64,000 bases of DNA, from NCBI GenBank assembly GCA_023229505.1, contig JALNZD010000019.1, forward strand, positions 6,927 through 70,926, written 5' to 3'. The translations under genes were made by a program, and so were the position numbers. The notes beneath the pieces are model-generated. The model saw only the letters and a program-made list of their open reading frames with translations. It did not search any database and was not told the DNA's origin. Below are positions 50,647-58,388 of this stretch, piece after piece. Every line of letters starts with the position of its first letter. Within the stretch, counting starts at the first letter, position 1. This DNA is from Bacteroidales bacterium. Lineage in GTDB: Bacteria; Bacteroidota; Bacteroidia; Bacteroidales; JAGOPY01.

Positions 50647-51654
50647 ATGCCAGGGAGGAATTACCAAAAAGTCTTCGAGCAATTTAGCCATCTCAGGGTG
50701 ATGGTGGTTGGGGATGTGATGGTTGATGCCTACATTTTCGGTAAAGTAGAGAGAATCTCCCCTGAAGCACCTGTGCCTGTGGTTACTGTCGAAAAACGGG
50801 TGAACCATCTCGGCGGGGCGGCCAACGTTGCCCTGAACGTGAAATCGCTGGGCGCCGAACCTGTCCTTTGCTCAGTGGTTGGTAATGACACAAAAGGGAA
50901 GGAATTCCGGCAGCTGCTTGCAGAAGCAGAGATTTCCGGCGAAGCTGTCGTGACAAGCAATGAACGGATAACCACCACCAAATTCAGGGTAATCGGCAAT
51001 AAGACACAGATGCTGAGAGTGGATGATGAAGTCACTGATGATCTGGCTCCCAATGATCAATCGTTGCTCCTGGGAAAGATCAATGAGATCCTTGAAAAAT
51101 CAACTATCCATGCTATTATCTTCCAGGATTACAATAAGGGTGTCCTTACTGCAGATCTGATCCACGATGTTATAAGAAAGGCCCGGGCACTTCATATTCC
51201 TGTGGCTGTTGACCCTAAACGGAAAAACTTTCTTCAATTCAATGGCGCCACTTTATTTAAACCTAACCTGAAGGAACTTCGTGAAGGGCTAAGCAGGGAT
51301 ATCAGGATTGATGACCGGAAGAGCCTTGAAGATGCAGCTGGTTACCTGCATAAGGAGCTTGAGATAACGACTGTGATGGTCACTTTATCGGAACAGGGTG
51401 TTTTTATCAGCCGTCAGGAGCCGGATGGAAAAATCGTTCGGCATATTATCCCTGCTCATCTGAGGAATATTTCCGATGTTTCCGGTGCCGGAGATACGGT
51501 GATCAGTTTGGCAGCCCTTGGCTTGGCCTGTGGTCTCGATCCTGCAGAGATTGCCGCCCTGGCTAACCTGGCCGGCGGACTTGTTTGTGAAGAGGTTGGG
51601 GTTGTCCCGGTAAACCGTGAAAAATTGCTTATTGAATCACTTACCTTGCTTTAA
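50647..51654 (+). CDS. rfaE1: PfkB-type D-glycero-beta-D-manno-heptose-7-phosphate kinase
   Basis: This 335-residue PfkB kinase matches the kinase half of HldE/RfaE: VMVVGDVMVDAYIFGKVERI, SPEAPVPVV, HLGGAANVALNVKSLG, and the C-terminal DVSGAGDTVIS with the catalytic Asp. It phosphorylates heptose-7-phosphate during ADP-heptose synthesis for LPS. The nucleotidyltransferase domain is absent, so it is a split (RfaE1-type) version. Confidence 0.92.
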   Translation: MPGRNYQKVFEQFSHLRVMVVGDVMVDAYIFGKVERISPEAPVPVVTVEKRVNHLGGAANVALNVKSLGAEPVLCSVVGNDTKGKEFRQLLAEAEISGEAVVTSNERITTTKFRVIGNKTQMLRVDDEVTDDLAPNDQSLLLGKINEILEKSTIHAIIFQDYNKGVLTADLIHDVIRKARALHIPVAVDPKRKNFLQFNGATLFKPNLKELREGLSRDIRIDDRKSLEDAAGYLHKELEITTVMVTLSEQGVFISRQEPDGKIVRHIIPAHLRNISDVSGAGDTVISLAALGLACGLDPAEIAALANLAGGLVCEEVGVVPVNREKLLIESLTLL

Positions 51655-51768
51655 CCGGACAAGGTTTATCATCCCCGGTCCTCTTTCTTAAAACTTTTCA
51701 TTAAGTTTGCAGCCAGAAAAAATAAAACCAGGCAGTTTCCGTTACTAGAACTATTAATCCAACATGCA

Positions 51769-52536
51769 TTGAGAAAGGTTTTTTTTGTTTTCACTGTTTT
51801 TATTTTCCTCATACAGGTAACCGGATCTTATTGCCAGAGCAGCAAGCTGCTTAATCTGCCCAAGTATGATTATACTCCTTACCACTTTGGATTTACATTG
51901 GGGCTAAACCAGATGCTGTTCACAGTCAGGCCCGCTTCCGATTTGAATACACGGGTTTATACTAGTCTTCAGACCCCTGAACTGGCTGTCGATTCCTCCA
52001 GGCTCCTGGCAGTCAATTCATCACCTACTTTTGGATTTAATATTGGTATCGTTGGCGATATGCGATTGGGAAGACAGTTCAACCTGCGTTTTGTACCTGC
52101 CCTTTCCTTTGGCGAAAGATATATCAACTATTCAATCCTTGGATACGAAAATAACGGCAGCACAACCCTGATCGATGTCAAGAAAAATGTAGGGTCGGTA
52201 TTTATCGATTTTCCACTTCTGTTTAAATATAAATCCAAGAGGCACAACAACATATTGGCTTATCTTACCGCCGGTGGCCAATATAGCCTCGATATCGCAT
52301 CAAATGCACGCAAACGGGACCAGGGCCAGCAGATCGTGGTCAAGCTCAATAAACATGATTTCTATGCGTTGGTAGGGGTGGGATTCGATTTCTACAACCC
52401 CTGGTTCAAGCTGGGTGTCGAGCTGAAAATGGCTTACGGGCTTTTTGATATGCTCAAAAGGGACAATACCATTTATACATTGGGGATTGAAAAGCTGGAC
52501 TCAAAAATATTCCAGCTTTGTTTTACCTTTGAATAA
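51769..52536 (+). CDS. porT: PorT-family outer-membrane protein of type IX secretion
   Basis: This 255-residue protein starts at TTG 51769, because the nearby ATG at 51764 is out of frame and stops at once. A signal peptide ends near SYCQ (residue 22) and is followed by a beta-barrel typical of PorT/SprT: LPKYDYTPYHFGFTLGLNQM, DFPLLFKYKSKR. PorT is needed for T9SS function. Several T9SS-sorted proteins are encoded further along. A TAAGTTTG box lies at 51702-51709. Confidence 0.85.
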   Translation: MRKVFFVFTVFIFLIQVTGSYCQSSKLLNLPKYDYTPYHFGFTLGLNQMLFTVRPASDLNTRVYTSLQTPELAVDSSRLLAVNSSPTFGFNIGIVGDMRLGRQFNLRFVPALSFGERYINYSILGYENNGSTTLIDVKKNVGSVFIDFPLLFKYKSKRHNNILAYLTAGGQYSLDIASNARKRDQGQQIVVKLNKHDFYALVGVGFDFYNPWFKLGVELKMAYGLFDMLKRDNTIYTLGIEKLDSKIFQLCFTFE

Positions 52537-52558
52537 AAGAATCCAAAACTTTTTATCT

Positions 52559-53245
52559 ATGGAATTCTCTCCTAACCCCGACCTTTTCCAGATCATCAAT
52601 AAGAAAGGCCAGTTGAAGCAGTTGGTTTACCGCAATACCCTCGACTCGATCAATCTCATAAAAAAAGTTATCACCGACCTGCGGAAAGAATATCAGAAAA
52701 AATATTCTTTGGATCCCCAGGCTATTCCATTCATACAGCAGGACCGGGGTGAGTTTGAAGTGCACCTGCAATTTGCCGGGGACATCCTGATTTTCACCAT
52801 GCATACCAATGTTTTTGAATTCTCACGCTACCACGAAGTGATGTCGACTTCCTATATCCGTGAAGATAAAAACCGGTCCTATTGCGGTATCATCAATATA
52901 TACAACTTCCTGGCCGATTCATATAAATATAACCGCGTGAATGATATCGGTTACCTGATCGGCAGGGTTTTTATCAATAAAGACAAGTGTTATTTCATAG
53001 AAGGAAAGCGGGAAGTAGGGTTGCTTTACAATAATTTCGGCCAGGAAATCCTTGATGAAAAAGCAGCCAGGCAGATCGTGGAGTCAGCCATCCAGTACAC
53101 CATCAATTTTGATTTATTGACACCTCCTTATGATTCCCTGAAAGAGATCTCTTTAGAGGAGATGCAATCCATGGCCGACAGCTATAAGTTAAAAACCGGC
53201 AAGCGATTAGGATTCAGGTTCCAGGCGGATAAAGCAGAAGAGTAG
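52559..53245 (+). CDS. Conserved protein of unknown function
   Basis: This protein has 228 residues from the ATG at 52559. Earlier in-frame starts would overlap porT. It is a soluble mixed alpha/beta protein with FEVHLQFAGDILIFTMHTNV and IGRVFINKDKCYFIEGKREV. I recognise it only as a hypothetical protein of Bacteroidota. It follows porT with a 22-nt gap. Its stop codon is at the edge of a 7-nt repeat tract. Confidence 0.75.
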   Translation: MEFSPNPDLFQIINKKGQLKQLVYRNTLDSINLIKKVITDLRKEYQKKYSLDPQAIPFIQQDRGEFEVHLQFAGDILIFTMHTNVFEFSRYHEVMSTSYIREDKNRSYCGIINIYNFLADSYKYNRVNDIGYLIGRVFINKDKCYFIEGKREVGLLYNNFGQEILDEKAARQIVESAIQYTINFDLLTPPYDSLKEISLEEMQSMADSYKLKTGKRLGFRFQADKAEE

Positions 53246-53297
53246 GCAGTTGACAGTTGACAGTTCGCAGTTCGCAGTTCGCAGTTCGCAGTTCGCA
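53246..53297 (+). repeat. Heptanucleotide tandem repeat (cagttga / cagttcg)
   Basis: Two cagttga units, five cagttcg units and a caattcg unit start immediately after the stop codon of the upstream gene. The unit is the reverse complement of the (T)CAACTG units found inside the T9SS sorting domains at 54.8-60.1 kb. Confidence 0.9.
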
Positions 53298-53316
53298 ATT
53301 CGCAGCAGATTCACCT

Positions 53317-53344
53317 GTAGGGTTCACCGGCCGGTGAACCCTAC
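53317..53344. repeat. 28-bp perfect palindrome (copy 1)
   Basis: The half-site GTAGGGTTCACCGG is followed directly by its reverse complement. It is one of four dispersed copies (also 54610, 58345 and 61501). This copy differs at two internal paired positions (CAC/GTG instead of AAC/GTT), so the palindrome is preserved by compensatory change. Confidence 0.92.
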
Positions 53345-53362
53345 AACCACATTTTGACAACA

Positions 53363-53428
53363 TAATGACCACTTCATGACCACTTAATGACAACTTTATG
53401 ACTACTCAATGACTACTTTATGACCACT
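53363..53428 (+). repeat. 11-nt tandem repeat, six units
   Basis: Six consecutive 11-nt units of the form (t/c)(t/a/c)atgac(c/t/a)act lie between the palindrome and the tRNA-Glu promoter. There is no ORF across them. Confidence 0.85.
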
Positions 53429-53463
53429 TCCCATAGCACGATACAAAAATTTCATCAATGGCA

Positions 53464-53493
53464 TTGCAGGATAAAAAAATTATCCTACTTTTG
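53464..53493 (+). promoter_or_regulatory. Consensus Bacteroidota promoter of tRNA-Glu
   Basis: TTG (53464-53466), exactly 19 nt, then TACTTTTG (53486-53493). The tRNA starts 13 nt later. It is the cleanest match to the Bacteroidota sigma-A consensus in the window. Confidence 0.85.
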
Positions 53494-53505
53494 CACCCTC
53501 ATTTT

Positions 53506-53579
53506 GGCCCGTTCGTCTAGTTGGTTAGGACGCCAGGTTTTCATCCTGGAAATCAGGGGTTCGAGTCCCCTACGGGCTA
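53506..53579 (+). tRNA. tRNA-Glu (anticodon UUC)
   Basis: The sequence folds as a cloverleaf. The acceptor stem is GGCCCGT with ACGGGCT (one G-U at the end), the anticodon arm is CCAGG-TTTTCAT-CCTGG with anticodon TTC, the T arm is CAGGGGTTCGAGTCCCCT, and the discriminator base is A. CCA is not encoded. Confidence 0.96.
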
Positions 53580-53583
53580 CGTA

Positions 53584-53608
53584 AGCCGGTAAATAGCCGG
53601 CTTTTTTT
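53584..53608 (+). terminator. Rho-independent terminator after tRNA-Glu
   Basis: AGCCGG (53584-53589) pairs with CCGGCT (53597-53602) around a 7-nt loop, followed by a run of T to 53608. Confidence 0.9.
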
Positions 53609-53778
53609 ATTTTTATATATTAAAGTTTGGATTGGCAAAAGAGAAGTAAGACTGTAAGACGTTAGGACTGTAAGATGGTAAGATGGTTCGGATGCCAGGT
53701 TTTTATGTTGTAGGAAATATGCAGAATTTGTAATAAGAGGGTATCCCGCCAGGAATTAACGAAAATAGCCCTCCCGGT

Positions 53779-54084
53779 TCACAGTTTAATAGAAAGTTCG
53801 AGATGTCCGCCTAAACCAAGTTCCACAATTTTCTTAAGTGTCGAAAAACGGACTTCTTTAATATTGTTCTCGATTTTTGAAATATAGGATTTTGAGGTTC
53901 CGACTTTATCAGCAAGTTCAGCTTGCGTCAAACCTTTTTCGCGACGTGCCTGGAGGATTAAAAAACCGATTTTAAAGTTTTCATATCCTGCTTCGAGCTC
54001 GTCACGCTTTTTTGTTCCACGTTTACCGTAGTGCTTTTCTTTAAATTCGTCAAGTGTTGTGATATTACTCTTTTTCATTTTCAT
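53779..54084 (-). CDS. Solitary XRE-type antitoxin (HigA-like)
   Basis: This 101-residue protein has an N-terminal extension with KEKHYGKRGTKKRDEL and a C-terminal XRE HTH (about 40-95; GLTQAELADKVGTSKSYISK), as in antitoxins of RelE/HigB-type modules. The toxin gene that normally precedes it is reduced to its last codons (54065-54139). It is probably a leftover antitoxin that may still act as a DNA-binding protein. Confidence 0.8.
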   Translation of the reverse strand: MKMKKSNITTLDEFKEKHYGKRGTKKRDELEAGYENFKIGFLILQARREKGLTQAELADKVGTSKSYISKIENNIKEVRFSTLKKIVELGLGGHLELSIKL

Positions 54085-54139
54085 ATTCTCGTTTGATTTT
54101 TAGTGCTTTGTCAATTTCCGCTTTCGGTATTTTTGAGTT
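54065..54139 (-). pseudogene. C-terminal relic of a RelE/HigB-type toxin
   Basis: Between an in-frame stop (54140-54142) and TAA (54065-54067) the frame encodes NSKIPKAEIDKALKIKREYE, typical of the end of RelE/HigB toxins. It overlaps the antitoxin start, as in intact modules. The rest of the toxin is gone, and the promoter now lies directly in front. Confidence 0.65.
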
Positions 54140-54151
54140 TTAACCACGGTG

Positions 54152-54182
54152 CAAAGATACACAATGTTGTCCGAAAGTGCAA
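54152..54182 (-). promoter_or_regulatory. Promoter of the solitary HigA-like antitoxin
   Basis: On the minus strand TTG (54180-54182), 20 nt, then TATCTTTG (54152-54159). It fits the Bacteroidota consensus and drives the toxin relic and the antitoxin. Confidence 0.75.
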
Positions 54183-54216
54183 CATTTTATGGAAAAAATA
54201 ATTCAGTAATTGGTGG

Positions 54217-54240
54217 TCAGCAGTCAGCGGTCGGCGATTT
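54217..54240 (+). repeat. Short degenerate heptanucleotide repeat
   Basis: Units tcagcag/tcagcgg/tcggcga lie in the 311-nt gap between the two antitoxin genes. They belong to the 7-nt-period family described at other sites. Confidence 0.5.
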
Positions 54241-54251
54241 GCAAAACTCCC

Positions 54252-54324
54252 AATCCCATTAGGGACGACAGTATGGTAGCAGGAAAATAGCGATAAACCT
54301 TGAAAATCCCAACAGGGACGACAG
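54252..54324 (+). repeat. Two imperfect direct repeats (aatccca-n-agggacgacag)
   Basis: A 20-nt element at 54252-54271 recurs at 54305-54324 with three differences near the centre; both have a CCCA..AGGG inner palindrome. Sequences of this type are dispersed in Bacteroidota. There is no adjacent transposase. Confidence 0.6.
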
Positions 54325-54351
54325 AACGCATTGATTTAATAATATCAACCA

Positions 54352-54382
54352 TTGATAAATTTCTTCATATTGCATATCTTTG
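54352..54382 (+). promoter_or_regulatory. Promoter of the HicB-like gene
   Basis: TTG (54352-54354), 20 nt, then TATCTTTG (54375-54382), 13 nt before the ATG at 54396. This rules out the longer ORF start at 54300. Confidence 0.75.
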
Positions 54383-54395
54383 TAAGAAAAAAGCC

Positions 54396-54593
54396 ATGGC
54401 AATTAAGAGGTCATACACTGCCGTTATTGAAAAGACAAAAGACGGATGGTATGTCGGACAGATTCAGGAACACCCGGAAGCCCTGACACAGGGCAAAACT
54501 ATTGAAGAATTGGAAGCAAACCTCTCCGATGCACTCAAAGAAGTCCTTGAAATGAAGATTTGCACTCAGCTTGAAATTCCAAGGATAAAATAA
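54396..54593 (+). CDS. hicB: Solitary HicB-like antitoxin
   Basis: This protein has 65 residues from the ATG at 54396, chosen from the promoter position. It shows the HicB partial RNase-H fold: YTAVIEKTKDGWYVGQIQEH, then TQGKTIEELEANLSDALKE. No hicA toxin gene is visible on either side, so this is a lone antitoxin or an unrelated regulatory use of the fold. Confidence 0.8.
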   Translation: MAIKRSYTAVIEKTKDGWYVGQIQEHPEALTQGKTIEELEANLSDALKEVLEMKICTQLEIPRIK

Positions 54594-54609
54594 CAAGAGT
54601 AAACCTTCT

Positions 54610-54637
54610 GTAGGGTTAACCGGCCGGTTAACCCTAC
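54610..54637. repeat. 28-bp perfect palindrome (copy 2)
   Basis: The half-site GTAGGGTTAACCGG is followed by its reverse complement. It lies just downstream of the HicB stop and, on the other strand, 35 nt beyond the stop of the S41 gene. Confidence 0.92.
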
Positions 54638-54671
54638 AATTACGGATAACCCTACAACTAAGGTCAGCCGA

Positions 54672-56651
54672 TTACTCAGCAATTTTCAAAAACTTCGCAG
54701 AGCCTGATATTCCTTCTTCACTTATGATCCGCAATAAATACACCCCATCACTGAGATCGGAAATATCAATCCGGTAAGGAAATGATGAAATATTTCCGAA
54801 TGCTTTTATTTCCCTTCCATAAAGATCTACAATCGATATTCTAGCTGCCGACTGGGAACTGCGAACTGGGAACTGCCTACTGTCAACTGTCAACTGCCGG
54901 CTGGCCGGATTCGGGTATACAGTTACATTGAAATCTGAAAAGCCCAATTCCTCCACCCGTGTCAGGCAATCGAGAGCCGCTTCCAGAATTTCATCCTTTC
55001 CCTGCCTGATGCCGGCGATTGTCGGTGAAACGATCGTATCAATTTTTACCCCGTTGCGCTGTTGCTGGTAACCGTCGGCATAATACCAGCCAAGTGAAGT
55101 GAAACTCGTAGATATACTACCTGGCAGAGTCAAATCACTTGTGTTACCGTCAGCGCCGGCTGTTTGCGTTCCTATTACTTTAGAATCAGGATGATAACTG
55201 AGATACTGGCAGGTATATTCTGCCGAACTTTGTGTTTCCTGGTTCACAAGAATGTACACATTGCCATCATAAGGGTCTGGATTTGACCAGGTGCCTATAT
55301 TATAGTAATCATTTTGCGGGTAGTACCATCCGGGCAAATAATAATAATTATATGGCGACGGTAACCAGGTTAATGCCGGTTCATAATAGATAGCACTTAT
55401 AATTGGCCCGGGAAAGAAGAGTGGTGCAAAATCTGCCAGCCATGCATATGGGTAATTTCGAATGTCAAAAATGATAACAGGCGCATCTTTTAGCAAATCA
55501 TACATAGCAGGCACTTCTTCAGGCATCAGCCATCCCAGGTTCACATAACCATAACCACAATCTGTTATGAAATATGAAGAAGTTAATCCATTATCCTCCT
55601 TCCAGCCAAACCAGTAACCTAAAGAAAGCGATCTTAAGGCATAGGCCATATAGGTATTGTTATTGCTATCCAGCAAGGACAGGTCAAGAGTCGAATTATT
55701 TCCTCCCAGCATCATTTTATAATAAATATCCCTGTATAATGCGGCTGGGGTGGATGCAGGTACAAAAAGAGATAATGAATCTTCGATTTCCCGGATTGGT
55801 ATCCCCTTCAATCCAATCAGGATGTCTCCTTTTGATACCCCTGCAATGCCTTCCACCTTTGTTACAACACACAATGTATCAACCCTTGTAAAATAGATTT
55901 TCGGAAGGAAATTTCCTCCCCAGAAATAAGCTGATAAAACAGTACTGCTTGTGAATCCATGCGAGTCATTAATCATGGTGACAAGTTTCAGGAAGGTTTT
56001 GTGAAAATCCGGGACGGTACTAGCTTGCCGTATCAGGGGTATAAACTCATGCAGGGTGCTGTCCCATGGCTGGTCCATGATATTCCTGTTTGGAGAAAAA
56101 TAGTTGATCACATTCCAGTAATAAAACATTGTTGTCAAGCGATTCGCTTCATTTGTATAAGTAATTGTCATGGATAAGGGATCATCCCTGAAATCAATGT
56201 AACTGTAATAACCTGGAGTTAAATAATCGTTGAACTTCACAAAACAGGTTGATGTATCGGAGTAGATGTAGGTTGAAAAAGTTTCCAGAAAATCCATTAC
56301 CGGTTGTGAAAAGACAGGATCATCAATCCAGGAATTATCAAAATTAAAGTTGGTATCGGGTTCAGGCCATTGATTTACCGGATAGGAATTATTACCCACT
56401 TTGTTAAACATATTGATGAGCGCATCATTGAATTCTTCATTATTGTTTGCTGCCAGCACTTCATTAACGGTCGTATTCAGAAGCGTATCCCATTTGAGAT
56501 CGCATTTATGCTGGCTGAAGTACTTGAAGTACCCCCATGTTTTGCACAGGCGGTAAAGGCGTCCGTCGGTATCGTCGGGGATTTGGGCAACAGATTGGTT
56601 GATAGAAATTGTTGCCAGGAACAGGATAATGGTTGCGATTAATATTTTCAT
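54672..56651 (-). CDS. Secreted S41-type protease-like protein with T9SS sorting domain
   Basis: This protein has 659 residues from the ATG at 56651. An in-frame ATG at 56672 would put seven residues in front of the signal peptide. It has a signal peptide ending in SVAQ, an N-terminal helical region (YRLCKTWGYFKYFSQHKCDL), a central PDZ-like part (GDILIGLKGIPIREIEDSL) and an S41 catalytic core with VNQETQSSAEYTCQYL (nucleophile Ser about 475). It ends in a T9SS type A sorting domain starting VTVYPNPASRQLTV. A 7-nt repeat tract (54844-54899) lies inside the sorting domain. Confidence 0.85.
   Translation of the reverse strand: MKILIATIILFLATISINQSVAQIPDDTDGRLYRLCKTWGYFKYFSQHKCDLKWDTLLNTTVNEVLAANNNEEFNDALINMFNKVGNNSYPVNQWPEPDTNFNFDNSWIDDPVFSQPVMDFLETFSTYIYSDTSTCFVKFNDYLTPGYYSYIDFRDDPLSMTITYTNEANRLTTMFYYWNVINYFSPNRNIMDQPWDSTLHEFIPLIRQASTVPDFHKTFLKLVTMINDSHGFTSSTVLSAYFWGGNFLPKIYFTRVDTLCVVTKVEGIAGVSKGDILIGLKGIPIREIEDSLSLFVPASTPAALYRDIYYKMMLGGNNSTLDLSLLDSNNNTYMAYALRSLSLGYWFGWKEDNGLTSSYFITDCGYGYVNLGWLMPEEVPAMYDLLKDAPVIIFDIRNYPYAWLADFAPLFFPGPIISAIYYEPALTWLPSPYNYYYLPGWYYPQNDYYNIGTWSNPDPYDGNVYILVNQETQSSAEYTCQYLSYHPDSKVIGTQTAGADGNTSDLTLPGSISTSFTSLGWYYADGYQQQRNGVKIDTIVSPTIAGIRQGKDEILEAALDCLTRVEELGFSDFNVTVYPNPASRQLTVDSRQFPVRSSQSAARISIVDLYGREIKAFGNISSFPYRIDISDLSDGVYLLRIISEEGISGSAKFLKIAE
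54844..54899 (-). repeat. Heptanucleotide repeat within the T9SS sorting domain of the S41 gene
   Basis: On the plus strand units such as gaactgg, gaactgc and tcaactg repeat every 7 nt for about eight units. They fall between the YPNPASRQL and IVDLYGREI parts of the sorting domain. Confidence 0.8.
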
Positions 56652-56666
56652 GATTTGGGATTTTTT

Positions 56667-56709
56667 CACCACGGATTACACTGATTTACACAGATTAAGC
56701 ACAGATTAT
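56667..56709. repeat. Short direct repeats (gatt(t)acac type)
   Basis: Four approximate 10-11-nt units (cggatta/ctgattta/cagatta/cagatta with cac between) fill the short gap before the S41 gene. Such sequences are common dispersed repeats in Bacteroidota. Confidence 0.5.
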
Positions 56710-58175
56710 TTATCGCTGATTTTCAGGAACTTCACTGACCCAACATTTCCAGAATCATCATTCATCTTCAAAATAAAAACCCCATTCGTTAGATCGGAAA
56801 TGTCTATCTGGTAAGGGAATAAGGAAATGTTTACGAATTCTTTTATTTCCCGTCCATACAAATCAGCAATCGATAATCTGACCGCCGACCGCCGACCGCA
56901 GACCGCCGACCGCCGACCGCTGACTGCTGACTGCCGACTGTCAACCGTCAACAGCCGGCTGGCAGGATTGGGGTAAACACTTATAAGTCCTCCTGAAGTG
57001 CTCAACGGCTCGTCTTCTATTCCAACCAATCCTCCTGTAGAGTTCTGCTTGTAGTAAATTTCATAGTTAAAGTCCCGGTAATCTTGCCAGATTACATGTA
57101 AAACCGGGCCGGAAACAGCAATAAATGGTCGTTCTGATGAAAAGGAGAAATTGTTTAACTGCATCTCTCCCGCCCATGTTGCTCCACCATCTAAAGACCA
57201 ATTATAATATATGTCATTGACTCCACCGCGTGTATCCTGCCAGACTATATGCAAGACCGAGTTTGAAAAGACCAGATTAGGGAAAAAAGAACCAGCTGGA
57301 TTATTCGTTACCTGGATATCTTCCCCCCAGTTTTCACCTCCATCAATTGAACACTTAAAATAAATGTCGTTGAAGGTGCTTCTGTAATCTTCCCATACTA
57401 TATCCACATTTGATCCTGAAGCGGATATACATGGAAATCGGGAAAGACTTTGATCATAGGTCAACCGAGTTTCAGGTTCCCAGGTCGTACCATTATCAGA
57501 GGATTTCCTGTAATATATCTCAAGGTTCCAGTCACGATTATCATTCCATGCAACATACACATCCGTTTGAGAAACGGATAGAGAGACATTGTACGCATCG
57601 GGTGAATTTGGTGATAGCCAGGTTTCATCACTCCAGTTTAGTCCTGCATCGGTTGAGTATTTATATAATATCTTCCAGGTCTGCTCGTCCATATCCTTAC
57701 TAACCCAGGCAACATGAACATAAGAGCCATTGGAAGCAATCGCGGACCAGTAAGAGATCTGCTGGTCTTCGGTTAACCTTATAATTTCACCCCAATCTTC
57801 ACCTCCGTTCATCGACCGGATAAAACAAATCTCCCAGTTTCCATCAATAAATTCCTCCCAGATGACATACACTAACGATCCGTAAACCGAAACCGACGGA
57901 TACTGTGAAAACTCCTCAGTGTATGTTAGCCGGATTTCCCCATCCCAATTATATCCACTGTCGGTAGAACGCTTGTAAAAAATCTCCCAGTTATTTTCCG
58001 TTTTTTCATACCAGACGACATGTACGGTATCTCCGTTAGTTGCGATACAATGACTTTTGCCAAAATAAAGAAACGATGTGTCGCTGGTTTCAGAGAGCCT
58101 GACATCATCTTCCCACTGAGCTTGGGCAAAGCATACCGTCAGCAAAAAAGCAAAAATTAAGAGTAGTCTTTTCAT
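56706..58175 (-). CDS. Secreted Asp-box (sialidase-like) beta-propeller protein with T9SS sorting domain, paralog 1
   Basis: This 489-residue protein has a signal peptide ending CFAQ (residue 18) and at least six Asp-box motifs S-x-D-x-G-x-x-W (STDSGYNW, STDAGLNW, SSDNGTTW, SIDGGENW, SLDGGATW; SMNGGEDW is a variant). This predicts a six- or seven-bladed propeller as in sialidases and other BNR-repeat proteins. I see no sialidase Arg triad or FRIP motif, so enzymatic activity is not claimed. A T9SS type A sorting domain (YPNPASRLLTV ... LYGREI) ends the protein. It is one of three tandem paralogs. Confidence 0.85.
   Translation of the reverse strand: MKRLLLIFAFLLTVCFAQAQWEDDVRLSETSDTSFLYFGKSHCIATNGDTVHVVWYEKTENNWEIFYKRSTDSGYNWDGEIRLTYTEEFSQYPSVSVYGSLVYVIWEEFIDGNWEICFIRSMNGGEDWGEIIRLTEDQQISYWSAIASNGSYVHVAWVSKDMDEQTWKILYKYSTDAGLNWSDETWLSPNSPDAYNVSLSVSQTDVYVAWNDNRDWNLEIYYRKSSDNGTTWEPETRLTYDQSLSRFPCISASGSNVDIVWEDYRSTFNDIYFKCSIDGGENWGEDIQVTNNPAGSFFPNLVFSNSVLHIVWQDTRGGVNDIYYNWSLDGGATWAGEMQLNNFSFSSERPFIAVSGPVLHVIWQDYRDFNYEIYYKQNSTGGLVGIEDEPLSTSGGLISVYPNPASRLLTVDSRQSAVSGRRSAVCGRRSAVRLSIADLYGREIKEFVNISLFPYQIDISDLTNGVFILKMNDDSGNVGSVKFLKISDK
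56880..56956 (-). repeat. Heptanucleotide repeat within the sorting domain of paralog 1, about eleven units
   Basis: On the plus strand: gaccgcc, gaccgcc, gaccgca, gaccgcc, gaccgcc, gaccgct, gactgct, gactgcc, gactgtc, aaccgtc, aacagcc. The encoded peptide is the serine/arginine-rich SRQSAVSGRRSAVCGRRSAV. It is the longest tract of the family in the window. Gain or loss of one unit would shift the reading frame before the last 50 or so residues. Confidence 0.93.
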
Positions 58176-58247
58176 TGGAGTTGGGATTTGGTTAATTAAT
58201 CACAGAGTAGTAAATATAAGGGTTTTTCGTGGTAAAGTCAAGCTCAT

Positions 58248-58388
58248 TGAGCGAACGGTGCAGTTTATTGAATGAAAGGTGGTTGAGGGAGGGGGAGCGG
58301 CAGTTGAACATTTGGCAATTGGACAGTTGGCAGTAGGATCACCTGTAGGGTTAACCGGCCGGTTAACCCTACAACTACGGTTAACCGA
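58248..58388. repeat. Duplicated intergenic segment (copy A)
   Basis: This 141-nt segment, starting tgagcgaacggtgcagttta, is nearly identical to 61404-61562. It contains a 7/8-nt repeat (58308-58337) and one 28-bp palindrome. The similarity continues into the coding 3' end of the propeller gene. Confidence 0.88.
58345..58372. repeat. 28-bp perfect palindrome (copy 3)
   Basis: Identical to copies 2 and 4. It lies 17 nt beyond the stop of the propeller gene ending at 58389. Confidence 0.92.

Noticed and set aside
54252..54324. Possible two-repeat CRISPR-like unit (20-nt repeats spaced by 33 nt)
   Set aside because: Only two imperfect copies, no cas genes and no further spacers; it fits a dispersed Bacteroidota repeat better.
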